Below are positions 1 through 8,440 of a stretch of 21,333 nucleotides of DNA, piece by piece. How positions within the stretch are numbered: position 1 is the first letter of the stretch; each line of letters opens with the position of its first letter. Both the position numbers and the translations under genes were made by a program. The stretch spans positions 1-21,333 of the forward strand of contig JBMYYH010000047.1 of assembly GCA_049609225.1 (NCBI GenBank), given 5' to 3'. Under the pieces are notes generated by a model. It saw only the letters and a program-made list of their open reading frames with translations. It ran no database searches and was not told the DNA's origin. The stretch is from GCA-2746235 sp049609225. Its GTDB lineage: Bacteria; Planctomycetota; UBA1135.

Positions 1-29
1 CCACCGCTTCAGTCGCAGCGGTGGTTTTT
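1..29 (+). terminator. Rho-independent terminator of the upstream gene
   Basis: A perfect 8-bp stem, CCACCGCT (1-8) pairing with AGCGGTGG (17-24), encloses an 8-nt loop and is followed directly by five T residues (25-29). This is a textbook intrinsic terminator for a plus-strand gene that lies before the window. It separates that gene from the secretion operon, whose first possible start codon is only 14 bp further on. Confidence 0.85.
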
Positions 30-42
30 CCGATAAGGAAAC

Positions 43-1566
43 GTGGGTCTTCTCGATCCGCATCGTCGGGAGTGCACGCCCGACTCAACCATGTCTAGTT
101 CGTCGAAAGCCTCAGCCGTCGCGAAAGTCACCGGAGTCCTGCTCTGCCGTGACCGCGTCGCCATCCACCTCGGTGGAAATGGCCCGGATTCCGTCAAGGC
201 GCTACACGGTGCCGCGTCGGTGTTCGCGGAAGGGGAACTGCAAGGCCTGCTCGGAGGCGCCATCTCCGACGGCTTGTTCGGCTCGAAGATCGCCATCGGC
301 GTGGACCCGCTGCTCGAGTTCTTCTCGACCCAACGCACCGTCTCCTTCCAGGAAGGCGGTAAGGCCGAAAGCCTGATTGAGGAACTGCGCAGCAAGTATG
401 GCGGACGCCTGGTCGTCGAACCGATGCGTACGGCTTTGTCGCCGAAGACGCACCAGACTGCCATCGCAGTCCCAAAGGGCGAACTGCAGGAGACCGCTGA
501 GGCCTTCAACGCCTTTGCTGCGGGTCGCGTCAGGTTCGTGAGCACCACGCATGCCTTGTATGCGATGGCTGCGGAAGAGGATCCCGCACCGCGGAAGTGG
601 AAGTCGGAGATCCGCGTCTTCCTCGGAAGCCACGAAGGCTTGGTGCTGTATGCGGTCGAGGGAACCCTGGTCGCACGTCAGATATTCGAGTACTCGGGGC
701 AAGCCCAGGGTGCCGTCGCGACTGCGGTCAACGGAATGGTCGCGGCAGTTAAGGAAGGTCTGACTTTGGACCCGCCGGATGGCGTCATGTTCCATGTCGG
801 ACAGGACGATACTTCTCTCGCCGACTTGTGCACGAGTGTGACGGGCCTTCCGGCCGAGAGTCGCCGCAAGATCGCTTATGACCAAGGAACCCTCGCGGCT
901 GCATTGGCCTTCGATGGTTTCCGGCGTAAGCGTGTCGAGGTTGATTTCCTCAACCGCGCGGAGAAATCGGTACGGTCCGGTGAAGCCGCCTTGGTGCCCA
1001 TCAAGTCGACCGCGATGCTTGCTGCCTCCATTCTCGGCATGGGCGCCTACCTGTGGATGGCAGGCTCCGAAGTGCAGGCCGAGATCGACGACGCGATGAG
1101 CCGCGCCGATGAAGCGATGGCGCTTTACGACTACGACGAATTCCTGCTCGAGGAAGCCGAAGACCAGTTGATGAAGACCGTCACCGTGGGGGAGGGATTC
1201 CTCATGGATCGAGTCTATTGGGCGGATTACCTCACGGAGATCCCGCGTTTGATGCCGAAGGGCATGACCCTGAAGCGCATCGATGCGCGTTATGCGATGG
1301 TCATCGCCGAAGAGGATGAAGACGAAGAAGGCGGTGGTGGTGCGACGACCACCATGGATGATTCTTCGCGCTTCTTCGAGATGGCTTTCGAATTGCCGAT
1401 CGCATCCCAGGAGACGCAAGTCCCTGAAGTACTCACGCTGACCGATTCCTTGAAGGAGTCGGATCTGTTCCGCAAGAGCTTTGCCACTGTCCCGGGTGCC
1501 AAGACCAACAAGTTGGAATCCGATAAGCAGTGGAAGGCCGAGATCACCTTCCGTCTGTCACCGTAA
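43..1566 (+). CDS. GspL / PilM-PilN-like assembly platform protein
   Basis: First gene of the type II secretion/type IV pilus-like operon. The protein has the GspL layout: a cytoplasmic actin-like (PilM-type) domain at about residues 25-310, one membrane helix at about 320-341, and a periplasmic PilN-like domain at 342-507. GspL and PilM/N proteins couple the cytoplasmic ATPase to the inner-membrane platform. An acidic, glycine- and threonine-rich loop (about 422-442) interrupts the periplasmic domain. The GTG at 43 follows an AAGGA box (35-39) with 3-nt spacing. The ATG at 91 (residue 17) lacks a ribosome binding site but gives a more natural N-terminus just before the first beta strand, so the start is uncertain. 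The role rests on fold-level resemblance and on the unambiguous gspE, gspF and gspD genes downstream. Confidence 0.7.
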   Translation: MGLLDPHRRECTPDSTMSSSSKASAVAKVTGVLLCRDRVAIHLGGNGPDSVKALHGAASVFAEGELQGLLGGAISDGLFGSKIAIGVDPLLEFFSTQRTVSFQEGGKAESLIEELRSKYGGRLVVEPMRTALSPKTHQTAIAVPKGELQETAEAFNAFAAGRVRFVSTTHALYAMAAEEDPAPRKWKSEIRVFLGSHEGLVLYAVEGTLVARQIFEYSGQAQGAVATAVNGMVAAVKEGLTLDPPDGVMFHVGQDDTSLADLCTSVTGLPAESRRKIAYDQGTLAAALAFDGFRRKRVEVDFLNRAEKSVRSGEAALVPIKSTAMLAASILGMGAYLWMAGSEVQAEIDDAMSRADEAMALYDYDEFLLEEAEDQLMKTVTVGEGFLMDRVYWADYLTEIPRLMPKGMTLKRIDARYAMVIAEEDEDEEGGGGATTTMDDSSRFFEMAFELPIASQETQVPEVLTLTDSLKESDLFRKSFATVPGAKTNKLESDKQWKAEITFRLSP

Positions 1567-1568
1567 CC

Positions 1569-2195
1569 ATGGGACTCAAGGAAGACTTCAAGGACCTCGG
1601 CGACAAGCTGAAGCGACTGCAGGGCGATCCGGAGAAATTCCGATTCGCCTTGGCCATCGCTATCTTGGGTGTTGGCATGGTGGCGATCAAGATGCCGTTG
1701 TCGGCACGCATTCAAACCAAGAAGTTGGAGTTGATTGCGGCCGAACAGTTGGCCGAACGCGCTGACCGTGTGATGCAGTTGCGCAAGGCGGCTGGACTCA
1801 TCGAAGATCGTTTGAACCAGCCATCGGATCCATCCGATTGGCAGCAGTATCTCTACGGGATCATCGAGAAGACGGGCGTCACGGTGCCGCAACAAGAGAA
1901 GTCGGACCCAAAGACAATCTACGACTTCGAGCAGATCATCATCCCGTTGCACGTCACCGGGAACTACTCGCAGATCTGGGCATTCATCGACACGGTGGAG
2001 CGCGGAGAACGTTTGATGCGTTTCGAGAACATCAACCTCACGCTAGCGGAAGGCGTCCTCACCCTTCGTTGTGAACTCTATGGCATCGCCCGCCCGGCAA
2101 CGGATGAGATGATGATGGATGGAGATTCGATGGGCGGCGGCGATGACCACGGCGAGGCTCCTCCACCACGCGATCCGGAGGAGGATTATGTTTGA
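1569..2195 (+). CDS. PilO/GspM-like inner-membrane platform protein
   Basis: A 208-residue bitopic membrane protein. It has a short charged N-terminus, a single helix at about residues 27-43, a heptad-like stretch at about 50-85 and a periplasmic alpha/beta domain (about 90-190) of the PilO/GspM kind. Such proteins dimerise with the PilN/GspL periplasmic domain to link the ATPase to the pseudopilus machinery. The tail is rich in Met, Gly, Asp and Pro and probably disordered. The ATG at 1569 lies 2 nt after the previous stop without a visible ribosome binding site, which suggests translational coupling. An in-frame extension to 1530 would overlap the previous gene by 37 bp and is not preferred. 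Family assignment comes from size, topology and operon position more than from motifs. Confidence 0.68.
   Translation: MGLKEDFKDLGDKLKRLQGDPEKFRFALAIAILGVGMVAIKMPLSARIQTKKLELIAAEQLAERADRVMQLRKAAGLIEDRLNQPSDPSDWQQYLYGIIEKTGVTVPQQEKSDPKTIYDFEQIIIPLHVTGNYSQIWAFIDTVERGERLMRFENINLTLAEGVLTLRCELYGIARPATDEMMMDGDSMGGGDDHGEAPPPRDPEEDYV
2177..2184 (+). promoter_or_regulatory. Ribosome binding site of the PilP/GspC-like gene
   Basis: The run GGAGGAGG ends 3 nt before the ATG at 2188, inside the end of the preceding gene. It fixes that ATG as the start rather than the upstream in-frame ATGs at 2119 and 2143. Confidence 0.7.
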
Positions 2196-2721
2196 TAAGA
2201 TCCGCCGCAATGCCTTCTTCATCGCAGCGTTCTTCTTCCTGTGGCAAGGTTGGTCCAGCGTCAACGCGGCGCCGGCGACCGACGAGGATGGCGAAGAGGA
2301 AAAGAAGGCCAGCCGGGTTCCGAGCATTCGCGCGAACTTCCTGCGGGGAGCTGCGGAGGCCGACGCCGAGGCGCCGACCGATCCCTTCGGAGTGCTCCAA
2401 CAGGCCCTGCAGAAGCAGGCGGCCGCGATGGAGGAGCTCGGGGTAACCGACAGTGGCGTGATCCCCGATGTTGCCGGGACGGACACCACCGCCGCATCCT
2501 CTGCCTCGATCCTGCGCCTGGAATCGACCATGCGCGCCAACCGCAGCTGGATTGCTCGTATTAACGGCCAAACCCTGCGTGTCGGGGACAGCCTGAGGGG
2601 ATTTGATGAAAATCAACCCCCTGTGCTTGTATCCGTGGATGGCACCGTCGCCAAGCTTCGCTATGACAGCCAGGTGATCATCCTGGATCTGACCGGTGAG
2701 GCTTCGGTTTCAGTGGACTAA
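2188..2721 (+). CDS. PilP/GspC-like periplasmic linker protein
   Basis: A 177-residue protein that starts in an 8-bp overlap with the PilO-like gene. An N-terminal hydrophobic segment (about residues 7-23) ends in a signal-peptidase-like SSVNAAP stretch, so it is either exported or anchored by an uncleaved signal. A low-complexity acidic and alanine-rich linker follows. The C-terminal 60 residues (WIARINGQTLRVGDSL and the strands after it) resemble the small beta domain of GspC, GspB and PilP, which contacts the N0 domain of the secretin. This fits its place between the platform genes and gspE. The identification is domain-level; which of PilP, GspC or GspB is closest cannot be settled by eye. 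Confidence 0.62.
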   Translation: MFDKIRRNAFFIAAFFFLWQGWSSVNAAPATDEDGEEEKKASRVPSIRANFLRGAAEADAEAPTDPFGVLQQALQKQAAAMEELGVTDSGVIPDVAGTDTTAASSASILRLESTMRANRSWIARINGQTLRVGDSLRGFDENQPPVLVSVDGTVAKLRYDSQVIILDLTGEASVSVD

Positions 2722-2734
2722 TGGCCGATAAAGC

Positions 2735-2753
2735 AGGGGATTTCAGCTCCCCT
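2735..2753 (+). repeat. Stem-loop just upstream of gspE
   Basis: AGGGGA (2735-2740) pairs perfectly with TCCCCT (2748-2753) around a 7-nt loop, 4 nt before the gspE ATG. No T-run follows, so it does not look like a terminator. gspE has no Shine-Dalgarno sequence of its own, so this hairpin occupies the place where one would be expected. It may affect translation or mRNA processing between the platform genes and the ATPase gene. Confidence 0.5.
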
Positions 2754-2757
2754 CGCC

Positions 2758-4551
2758 ATGGCCAGCACACCGACTTCAAAGATTCCGCTCATCGTCCGCA
2801 TCCTTCTGGAGAAGGGTGACCTGACGCAGGAGCAGATTGACGGCTTCCCCGTCCCGATCGGCTCGTGGCCGAAGAACTCCGAGGCCTACATGGTAGAGCA
2901 GGGCTTTGCCGAGGATCGTCTCGTGGCGACGCGTCTCGCGGAATACCTCGGGTGCACCTGGCTCGACGTCGACCCGGACATGCCGACCCGCATCCTTCAG
3001 GGAGCGCCGGGTGGTGATCCGAAGGTCATGGGTGAGATTGCAGATCTCTTGGCGAGCACTGATGAGGCCGTCAGCCGGATTCCGGAGAGCGTGTTCCGCG
3101 GACGCATGGTAGTTCCGGTGCGTGTGCAGGACGGCAACCTCCATGTCGTATGCATGGACCCGATGGACTTCAGTGCGATCGAGGAGATCCGCATGCTTTC
3201 GGGCATGTCGGTCATTTCCCATGTCGGCACGCAGGTCCTGTTCAAGAAACTTCTGAAGGCCGCATTCTCCGGACGCGACAAGTTGAGTGAAGTCATCAAC
3301 AGTGATGATGACTCGGGAAGTGGCAGTGGAGATGGTCCCAAAGGCGACACCGTAGATGTCGATGTCGCACGTTCCCTGCCCGGCGGACGTGACAGCCAAG
3401 TCTTGCGCATGGTGAATACGATCCTGTTGCAGGCGATCGAAGAAGGCGCGAGTGATATCCACCTCGAGCCGTATGAAGCCAGTGTCCGTGTGCGCTATCG
3501 CGTCGACGGCCAACTGCGTGAAGTGACGCCACCGCCGTTCAACATGTTCGGTCAAGTCGTCTCGCGCTTGAAGATCCTCGCCAAAATGGACATCGCCGAG
3601 AAACGTAAACCGCAAGACGGTGCTATCGCGATGAAGAACGGCGAACACCGCGTCGACTTGCGTGTGTCGACCGTGCCTTGCGTCTATGGCGAGAAGGTCG
3701 TGATGCGTGTGCTGGAGAAGAACGCCATCCCAACCAAGATGGAGATGCTCGGCTTCAGCGAAGAACAAGCCGCGGACTTCCTGGAAGCCGCGGAGTCGCA
3801 CCACGGTCTCATGTTCGTGACCGGCCCCACGGGTTCCGGTAAGTCGACGACCCTCTACTGTTCACTCAACCTGGTGAACCGCCCGACCAAAAACATCGCG
3901 ACGGTGGAAGATCCGGTGGAATACAAGATGACCGGCATGAACCAAGTGCAGGTCAATCCGGCAGCCGGCCTCGACTTCGCGAGTGCATTGCGCGCCTTCC
4001 TGCGTCAGGACCCCGACGTCATCATGGTGGGTGAGGTCCGTGATACCGAGACCGCCGGCATCTGCATGCGTGCGGCACTGACGGGACACCTGGTGTTGTC
4101 GACGCTGCACACCAACAGCGCCTTGCAGGTAGTGACGCGTTTGACCGACATGGGTATCGAGCCCTTCCTGCTCGGCCCGGCCCTGCGTTTGTTGGAAGCC
4201 CAACGCCTCGTGCGTCGCCTCTGTTCCGAATGCAAAGAGCCGGTGGAGCTCCCCGGCGATTCGGCAGAACGCCATGGATTGGAAGAAGGCATGACCATCT
4301 ACCGTCCCGGCAGCAACGACATGTGCATGGCATGTAAAGGTGCGGGCTACAAGGGACGACTCGGCATCTACGAGGTCGTGAAGATGGATGAAGAGCTGGT
4401 CGAGATGATCAGCACTGCACAATCCCAAGCGGACATGGAGAAGTACGTGCTCGGTCGCGGAACCGACCTCCTGCCGCAGAGTGGACGCAAACGGGTGATC
4501 GAAGGACTCACCAGCCTTGAGGAAGTTAGTGACTACATCCGTGTGGATTAA
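2758..4551 (+). CDS. gspE: Type II secretion ATPase GspE (PilB family)
   Basis: A 597-residue hexameric AAA-type secretion ATPase that powers pseudopilus assembly at the cytoplasmic face of the inner membrane. It has an N-terminal MshEN/T2SSE_N-like region (about 5-165), an acidic Ser/Gly linker (about 181-196), and the complete catalytic core: Asp box (DIHLEP, from 233), Walker A GPTGSGKST (356-364), Walker B VIMVGEVRD (421-429) and His box (LTGHLVLSTLHT, from 441). The zinc-binding tetracysteine is intact as C489/C492 and C523/C526. Length and motif order are normal for GspE/PilB. The start is the ATG at 2758, 36 nt after the previous gene and preceded by a stem-loop instead of a ribosome binding site. 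gspF begins 2 nt after the stop. Confidence 0.96.
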   Translation: MASTPTSKIPLIVRILLEKGDLTQEQIDGFPVPIGSWPKNSEAYMVEQGFAEDRLVATRLAEYLGCTWLDVDPDMPTRILQGAPGGDPKVMGEIADLLASTDEAVSRIPESVFRGRMVVPVRVQDGNLHVVCMDPMDFSAIEEIRMLSGMSVISHVGTQVLFKKLLKAAFSGRDKLSEVINSDDDSGSGSGDGPKGDTVDVDVARSLPGGRDSQVLRMVNTILLQAIEEGASDIHLEPYEASVRVRYRVDGQLREVTPPPFNMFGQVVSRLKILAKMDIAEKRKPQDGAIAMKNGEHRVDLRVSTVPCVYGEKVVMRVLEKNAIPTKMEMLGFSEEQAADFLEAAESHHGLMFVTGPTGSGKSTTLYCSLNLVNRPTKNIATVEDPVEYKMTGMNQVQVNPAAGLDFASALRAFLRQDPDVIMVGEVRDTETAGICMRAALTGHLVLSTLHTNSALQVVTRLTDMGIEPFLLGPALRLLEAQRLVRRLCSECKEPVELPGDSAERHGLEEGMTIYRPGSNDMCMACKGAGYKGRLGIYEVVKMDEELVEMISTAQSQADMEKYVLGRGTDLLPQSGRKRVIEGLTSLEEVSDYIRVD

Positions 4552-4553
4552 CG

Positions 4554-5657
4554 ATGAGTGATCAAGCAGTCCAGTTCGAAGGCCCCGGCGCCATGTTCAA
4601 ACCACGTGTATCGCACAAGATGCACGACAAGTGTCAGCTCGCCGACGTGCTGGCCTTTTTCCGCCAATTGAACACCCTGTTCAATGCCGGTACTCCGATC
4701 TATGAATCGATTCTCATCGCCGCCGACCAAACCGAGTCGAAGGCTTTGCAGCGGACTATTCACGATCTCGCCAAGACGGTCGCTTCGGGTTCGCCCCTGA
4801 GTGACGCCTTCTCAGAGCACCCCAAGGTGTTCAAAGAGGAGTGGTGTCAGATCATTCGAGGCGGTGAAATCTCAGGCACCTTGGGCGAAACGCTGGTCAA
4901 CTTGGCCGGTCAGATTGACGAAGCGCAGAAATTCCGCGCAAAGGTGCGGAGTTCCCTCGCCTATCCGATGACCATCTTGTTCGTTTCGATCATCGCAGTC
5001 ACGGTGATGCTCGTAGTAGTTGTGCCGACCTTCCAAAAGATGTTCGCGGACTTCGGAAAGGAACTGCCGGCGCCGACGCAGATGCTCATCGCGCTCTCGG
5101 AAGACCTTAGACAGAACGGCGTGAAGTACATCACCTTCATCGCATTAGGTGTGGTCGCATTCCGCAAGGCGATCAAGACCAAGGACGGCGGCATGATCTG
5201 GACCCGCTTCCTGATGTCAGTGCCGATCGTCGGCGACTTGATGGTGCAAGCGAGTATGCAGCGCTTCTCGCAGAACGTTTCCATCCTGCTTGGAGCAGGT
5301 GTACCCGTGCTCGAGACCATCGATGCGATGAAGGGCATCTACTCCTATAACCCGGTCTACCAGAACTCGATGAAGAAGGTCGCCCAGCACGTCGGACGTG
5401 GTGGCAACCTCTCGGATGCGATGGAGTCAACCGGCCTTTTCACGGTGTTCATGTCCAACATGGCACGCATCGGTGAGCAATCAGGAACCTTGCCTGAAGT
5501 GCTCGAAGAACTTTCCGGCTTCTACCGCACCAAGGTGGAAGTCTTCGCAGGGCGCATCGCGTCGCAGATCGAAACCATCCTCATCGCGATGATGAGTGTG
5601 GTGGTCGGTGCGGTGTTGATCTCCCTCTACCTACCTCTGTTCGAGATGTCCGCATGA
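4554..5657 (+). CDS. gspF: Type II secretion inner-membrane platform protein GspF (PilC family)
   Basis: A 367-residue polytopic protein with two T2SSF repeats (about residues 30-155 and 235-358). Each carries the family's Gly-Glu-x-Ser-Gly-x-Leu signature (104-110 and 307-313, with GEQSGTL in the second). Membrane helices are predicted at about 138-160, 190-205 and 340-361. GspF is the rotor or platform on which GspE acts to extract pseudopilins from the membrane. The length is slightly below the usual 400 because the N-terminal cytoplasmic part is short. The ATG follows the gspE stop by 2 nt and the last codons overlap the gspD start by 4 nt (ATGA), so expression is coupled to both neighbours. 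Confidence 0.95.
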   Translation: MSDQAVQFEGPGAMFKPRVSHKMHDKCQLADVLAFFRQLNTLFNAGTPIYESILIAADQTESKALQRTIHDLAKTVASGSPLSDAFSEHPKVFKEEWCQIIRGGEISGTLGETLVNLAGQIDEAQKFRAKVRSSLAYPMTILFVSIIAVTVMLVVVVPTFQKMFADFGKELPAPTQMLIALSEDLRQNGVKYITFIALGVVAFRKAIKTKDGGMIWTRFLMSVPIVGDLMVQASMQRFSQNVSILLGAGVPVLETIDAMKGIYSYNPVYQNSMKKVAQHVGRGGNLSDAMESTGLFTVFMSNMARIGEQSGTLPEVLEELSGFYRTKVEVFAGRIASQIETILIAMMSVVVGAVLISLYLPLFEMSA

Positions 5658-7333
5658 AACGACTCGCGATCATTCTCTTCCTGTCGCTCGGGTTCACGGC
5701 GCAATCACATGCGCAAGGGGACCTGTCGGACCTGCTCAACACGCCGTTGGATGAACCGCTTGGCGGATCCGGCGCCGACGAAACGCAGGAACCTGCAAGT
5801 GGCAACGGCTTCGAGTTCGTCATGGGGGGCAAGCTGGAATACCACGGCACCAACCTCGACGTGCGCGATGTCTTCGGAACGCTACGCCTCCTGACCCAGA
5901 AGAACATCGTGGTGGCGCAGGACGTCACGGCGAAGTTCAGTGGCGACCTCTACGACCTCAGTTTCGATGAGGCGGTGGAGTTGGTGTGCTTGGCGACCGG
6001 ACTCACCGCGACCCAACGCGGCAACTACCTGTTCATTGAGAACACGCAGCTCGAGACTCAAGTCTTCGTGTTGCGCCATTCACGCGCGGAAGACATGAAG
6101 GACCTGATCGAGGACATGCTCACCGAAGGCGAGAAGGTCACGGCCTCCGCGACTTCGGAAGTCGGCATCGAAAGCGATCAGGAGAACGCGGGTGGTGATA
6201 CCTATGCCAGCCACGACGTCATCTTCGTGCGTGCCAACTCCAGCACCATGCGCTCGATCGAACACTTGATCGAGCAAGTCGACGCGGCTCCACAACAAGT
6301 GATGATCGAGGCCACGATCCTCACCGCCGACATGGTCTTCAGCAAGCAGCTCGGCACCGACATCTCGGCACTGCAGAGTCTCGCGTTCCAGGATCTCAAC
6401 GCCAGCTCCAACGGCTTCAACGTTTCGACCGGTTCCATCAGTGCCGATCAGATGGCGAACTCCGTGCATCGCCTCTCCACCGACTTCGCCAGTAATGTGG
6501 ATAGTGGTGGTCTGAGTCTTGGCTTCTTCCGCGGAGACATCGCAGCCTTCGTGCGTGCGCTGCAGACCGTGACTGACTCGAAAGTGTTGGCGCAGCCGAA
6601 GGTCATGGCGCTCAACAAACAGCGCGGTGAAGTGCTGCTTGGTCGTCGGGATGGTTATCTGACCACCTCCGTCACCGAAACCGGCACCACCCAACAGGTG
6701 GAGTTCCTCGAGACCGGTACGCGGCTCCTGTTCCGCCCGTTCATCGGCGACAACGGCCTGATCCGCATGGAGATTCATCCTGAGGATTCGGAAGGTGGCC
6801 TCAACACGCTGGGCTTGCCCTTTGAGATCACCGCCGAGCTGACCACCAACATCCTGGTGAAATCGGGTCAGACCGCGATCATCGGCGGCCTGTTCCGCGA
6901 GAAGGACCGCACGGTCGAAACCGGCACCCCTGGGCTGAGCTCGATTCCGGGCGTCGGCAAGCTTTTCGGCAGCGATACCGACGAGGTTTTCCGGGAAGAG
7001 ATCATCGTGCTCTTAACTCCGACCATCATTGATGCCGATAGCTATGGAGACGAGTTCTCCTCTGAGGACCCCGTCGCCCTCCAAGACCTTGCACAGGGCT
7101 CCCCTAAACTACTTGGAGACATGTACTTACGAACTGCGAAATCCTTGGCCATGGAAGGCCAGTACGGAAGCGCCATGGTCCTCCTGGAGGATTCCGGCAA
7201 GGTGGACACCGATTCGGTCGAAGCCAAGCGCATTCGTGAGCAGGTCCAGCAGGGCATGGTCCCTGAGTTCTCCGGTACCGAAGTCGATCGGCGCATCATG
7301 GAAGAACTGCTGCGGGAGGTCGATTCCGATTAA
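5654..7333 (+). CDS. gspD: Secretin GspD/PilQ-like outer-membrane channel
   Basis: A 559-residue outer-membrane secretin. It has a signal peptide with likely cleavage after SHA (residue 20), an N0/STN-like domain (about 60-130), one N1/KH-like secretin_N domain (about 135-212), and the secretin beta-barrel domain (about 215-462). The barrel domain contains the QPKVMALN-type strand (314-321) and the classic closing signature with SGQTAIIGGLF (404-414) and PGLSSIPGVGKLFG (426-439). It is shorter than enterobacterial GspD (about 650) because only one N1-type repeat is present. About 95 residues follow the barrel and look helical (TAKSLAMEGQYGSAMVLLED), an unusual tail that could bind a pilotin. 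The start overlaps gspF as ATGA. Confidence 0.93.
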   Translation: MKRLAIILFLSLGFTAQSHAQGDLSDLLNTPLDEPLGGSGADETQEPASGNGFEFVMGGKLEYHGTNLDVRDVFGTLRLLTQKNIVVAQDVTAKFSGDLYDLSFDEAVELVCLATGLTATQRGNYLFIENTQLETQVFVLRHSRAEDMKDLIEDMLTEGEKVTASATSEVGIESDQENAGGDTYASHDVIFVRANSSTMRSIEHLIEQVDAAPQQVMIEATILTADMVFSKQLGTDISALQSLAFQDLNASSNGFNVSTGSISADQMANSVHRLSTDFASNVDSGGLSLGFFRGDIAAFVRALQTVTDSKVLAQPKVMALNKQRGEVLLGRRDGYLTTSVTETGTTQQVEFLETGTRLLFRPFIGDNGLIRMEIHPEDSEGGLNTLGLPFEITAELTTNILVKSGQTAIIGGLFREKDRTVETGTPGLSSIPGVGKLFGSDTDEVFREEIIVLLTPTIIDADSYGDEFSSEDPVALQDLAQGSPKLLGDMYLRTAKSLAMEGQYGSAMVLLEDSGKVDTDSVEAKRIREQVQQGMVPEFSGTEVDRRIMEELLREVDSD

Positions 7334-7342
7334 CGGAGGCTC

Positions 7343-8440
7343 ATGAACATCCGCGCCCTAGGTCTGACTCTCATTCTGCTCCCGATCTGCATCGGGTGCA
7401 GCAGTGAGCCCAGTCATGACTTTGGGGGTCCAGGAACCGGAGCTTACGGCGAGAAGATGGATCAGGTCCATATCTCGCAGGCGCGTCGCCATCTTTCCGA
7501 AGGCAACACCGCCAAGGCGCGCGTGGAGTTGGAACAGGTTTCCACCGAAGCGCAAACTGCTGCCATGCATCTGCTGGTCGCCGAGAGTTTCTTCCGCGAG
7601 GGCAACGCCTATGCCGCGAACGAATCCATCACGGTGGCTTCGCATCTCGAACCTGAAAACGCCGAAGTCGACATGTTGCGTGGCATGGTCGCCGAGTCCA
7701 CGGGGGATTGGCGTACCGCAAGCAAGTCCTATCAACTCGCCTCCGTCAAGGACCGCGGCGACATCGATCCGGTGCTTGCCAACGCACGCGTCCTGCACGC
7801 CATGGGCGACGGCGTCCGTGCGGCTTCCTACTTGGAGAATGAAGTGGGCACGCGCCCGGTGAACTTCGACTTGTCCTTGGCCACCGGCGAGGCTTACCTC
7901 AGCATCGGTGCGCATCAGGATGCCGTGACTCATTTTTCGAATGCATCGGAGATGCAGCCGGATGACATGAAGTCGCGGGAAGGCCTGGTGCTTTCCCTAT
8001 CACTCGCCGGCGCACATCAAGAAGCCTTGAATCGTGCCGGCACGCTCAGCCCCGATGCATGGAACTCCACCACGCGCTTGTCGCTCGGACGTTCCGCTTT
8101 ACTGGTCGGAGAAGGGCAACGCGCCGCCTCGATGCTCACCAGTTATCTGCATGAGTTCGACAATGATCCGACCATCTGGCTCGACCTCGGCCGCGCGTTC
8201 TACATGGATCGAAAGGATGACCAGGCGATGTCCGCAGTCGGACGCGCACTGAAACTCAACAAGCAGGATCCCGCAGCCTTCACGCTGCTCGGACACATCC
8301 GCCTGCGTGCCAAGCAATACGACCTCGCGTTCGCGGCATATGAGCGCGCGATCCAAGCCGGCGGCGACGCAATCCTCCTGACCGAGTTGATGGACCGCGC
8401 ACGGGCGGCGAAGGAGCGTCAAGAGGAGGGCGAACTTTGA
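7343..8440 (+). CDS. TPR-repeat lipoprotein, possible secretin pilotin
   Basis: A 365-residue lipoprotein. A hydrophobic signal sequence ends at Cys19 with Ile-Gly before it; the -3 position is Cys, so the lipobox is imperfect. The rest is a string of tetratricopeptide-like helix pairs from about residue 40 to 355, for example the repeats starting ARRHLSEGN, AESFFREGN, LARALHAMG-like and LGRAFYMDR. In type IV pilus and Tad systems, TPR lipoproteins (PilF/PilW, TadD) help place or multimerise the secretin. Its position directly after the secretin gene, 9 bp from its stop, supports that role by inference. A GGAGG box (7335-7339) sits 3 nt before the ATG. It is longer than PilF (about 250). Confidence 0.75.
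   Translation: MNIRALGLTLILLPICIGCSSEPSHDFGGPGTGAYGEKMDQVHISQARRHLSEGNTAKARVELEQVSTEAQTAAMHLLVAESFFREGNAYAANESITVASHLEPENAEVDMLRGMVAESTGDWRTASKSYQLASVKDRGDIDPVLANARVLHAMGDGVRAASYLENEVGTRPVNFDLSLATGEAYLSIGAHQDAVTHFSNASEMQPDDMKSREGLVLSLSLAGAHQEALNRAGTLSPDAWNSTTRLSLGRSALLVGEGQRAASMLTSYLHEFDNDPTIWLDLGRAFYMDRKDDQAMSAVGRALKLNKQDPAAFTLLGHIRLRAKQYDLAFAAYERAIQAGGDAILLTELMDRARAAKERQEEGEL
8423..8429 (+). promoter_or_regulatory. Ribosome binding site fixing a TTG start
   Basis: GAGGAGG lies 7 nt before a TTG at 8437 that overlaps the TGA stop of the TPR gene. The TTG opens the prepilin leader of the following gene, and no ATG or GTG lies between it and the conserved prepilin peptidase site, so this box decides the start. 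Confidence 0.7.

Noticed and set aside
202..1419. Long open frame (405 codons) on the minus strand opposite the GspL/PilM-like gene
   Set aside because: It is antisense to a gene that fits the operon; the translation has no recognisable domain, and long antisense frames are common in GC-rich DNA.
2721..2819. 32-codon frame starting at the TAATG overlap after the PilP-like gene
   Set aside because: Not called as a gene: low complexity, no ribosome binding site beyond the overlap, and mostly inside gspE. Its possible regulatory effect is listed as a finding.
2776..3804. Open frame of 342 codons on the minus strand opposite gspE
   Set aside because: It lies wholly within gspE, whose motifs prove the plus strand is coding; the translation is His/Arg-rich shadow sequence.
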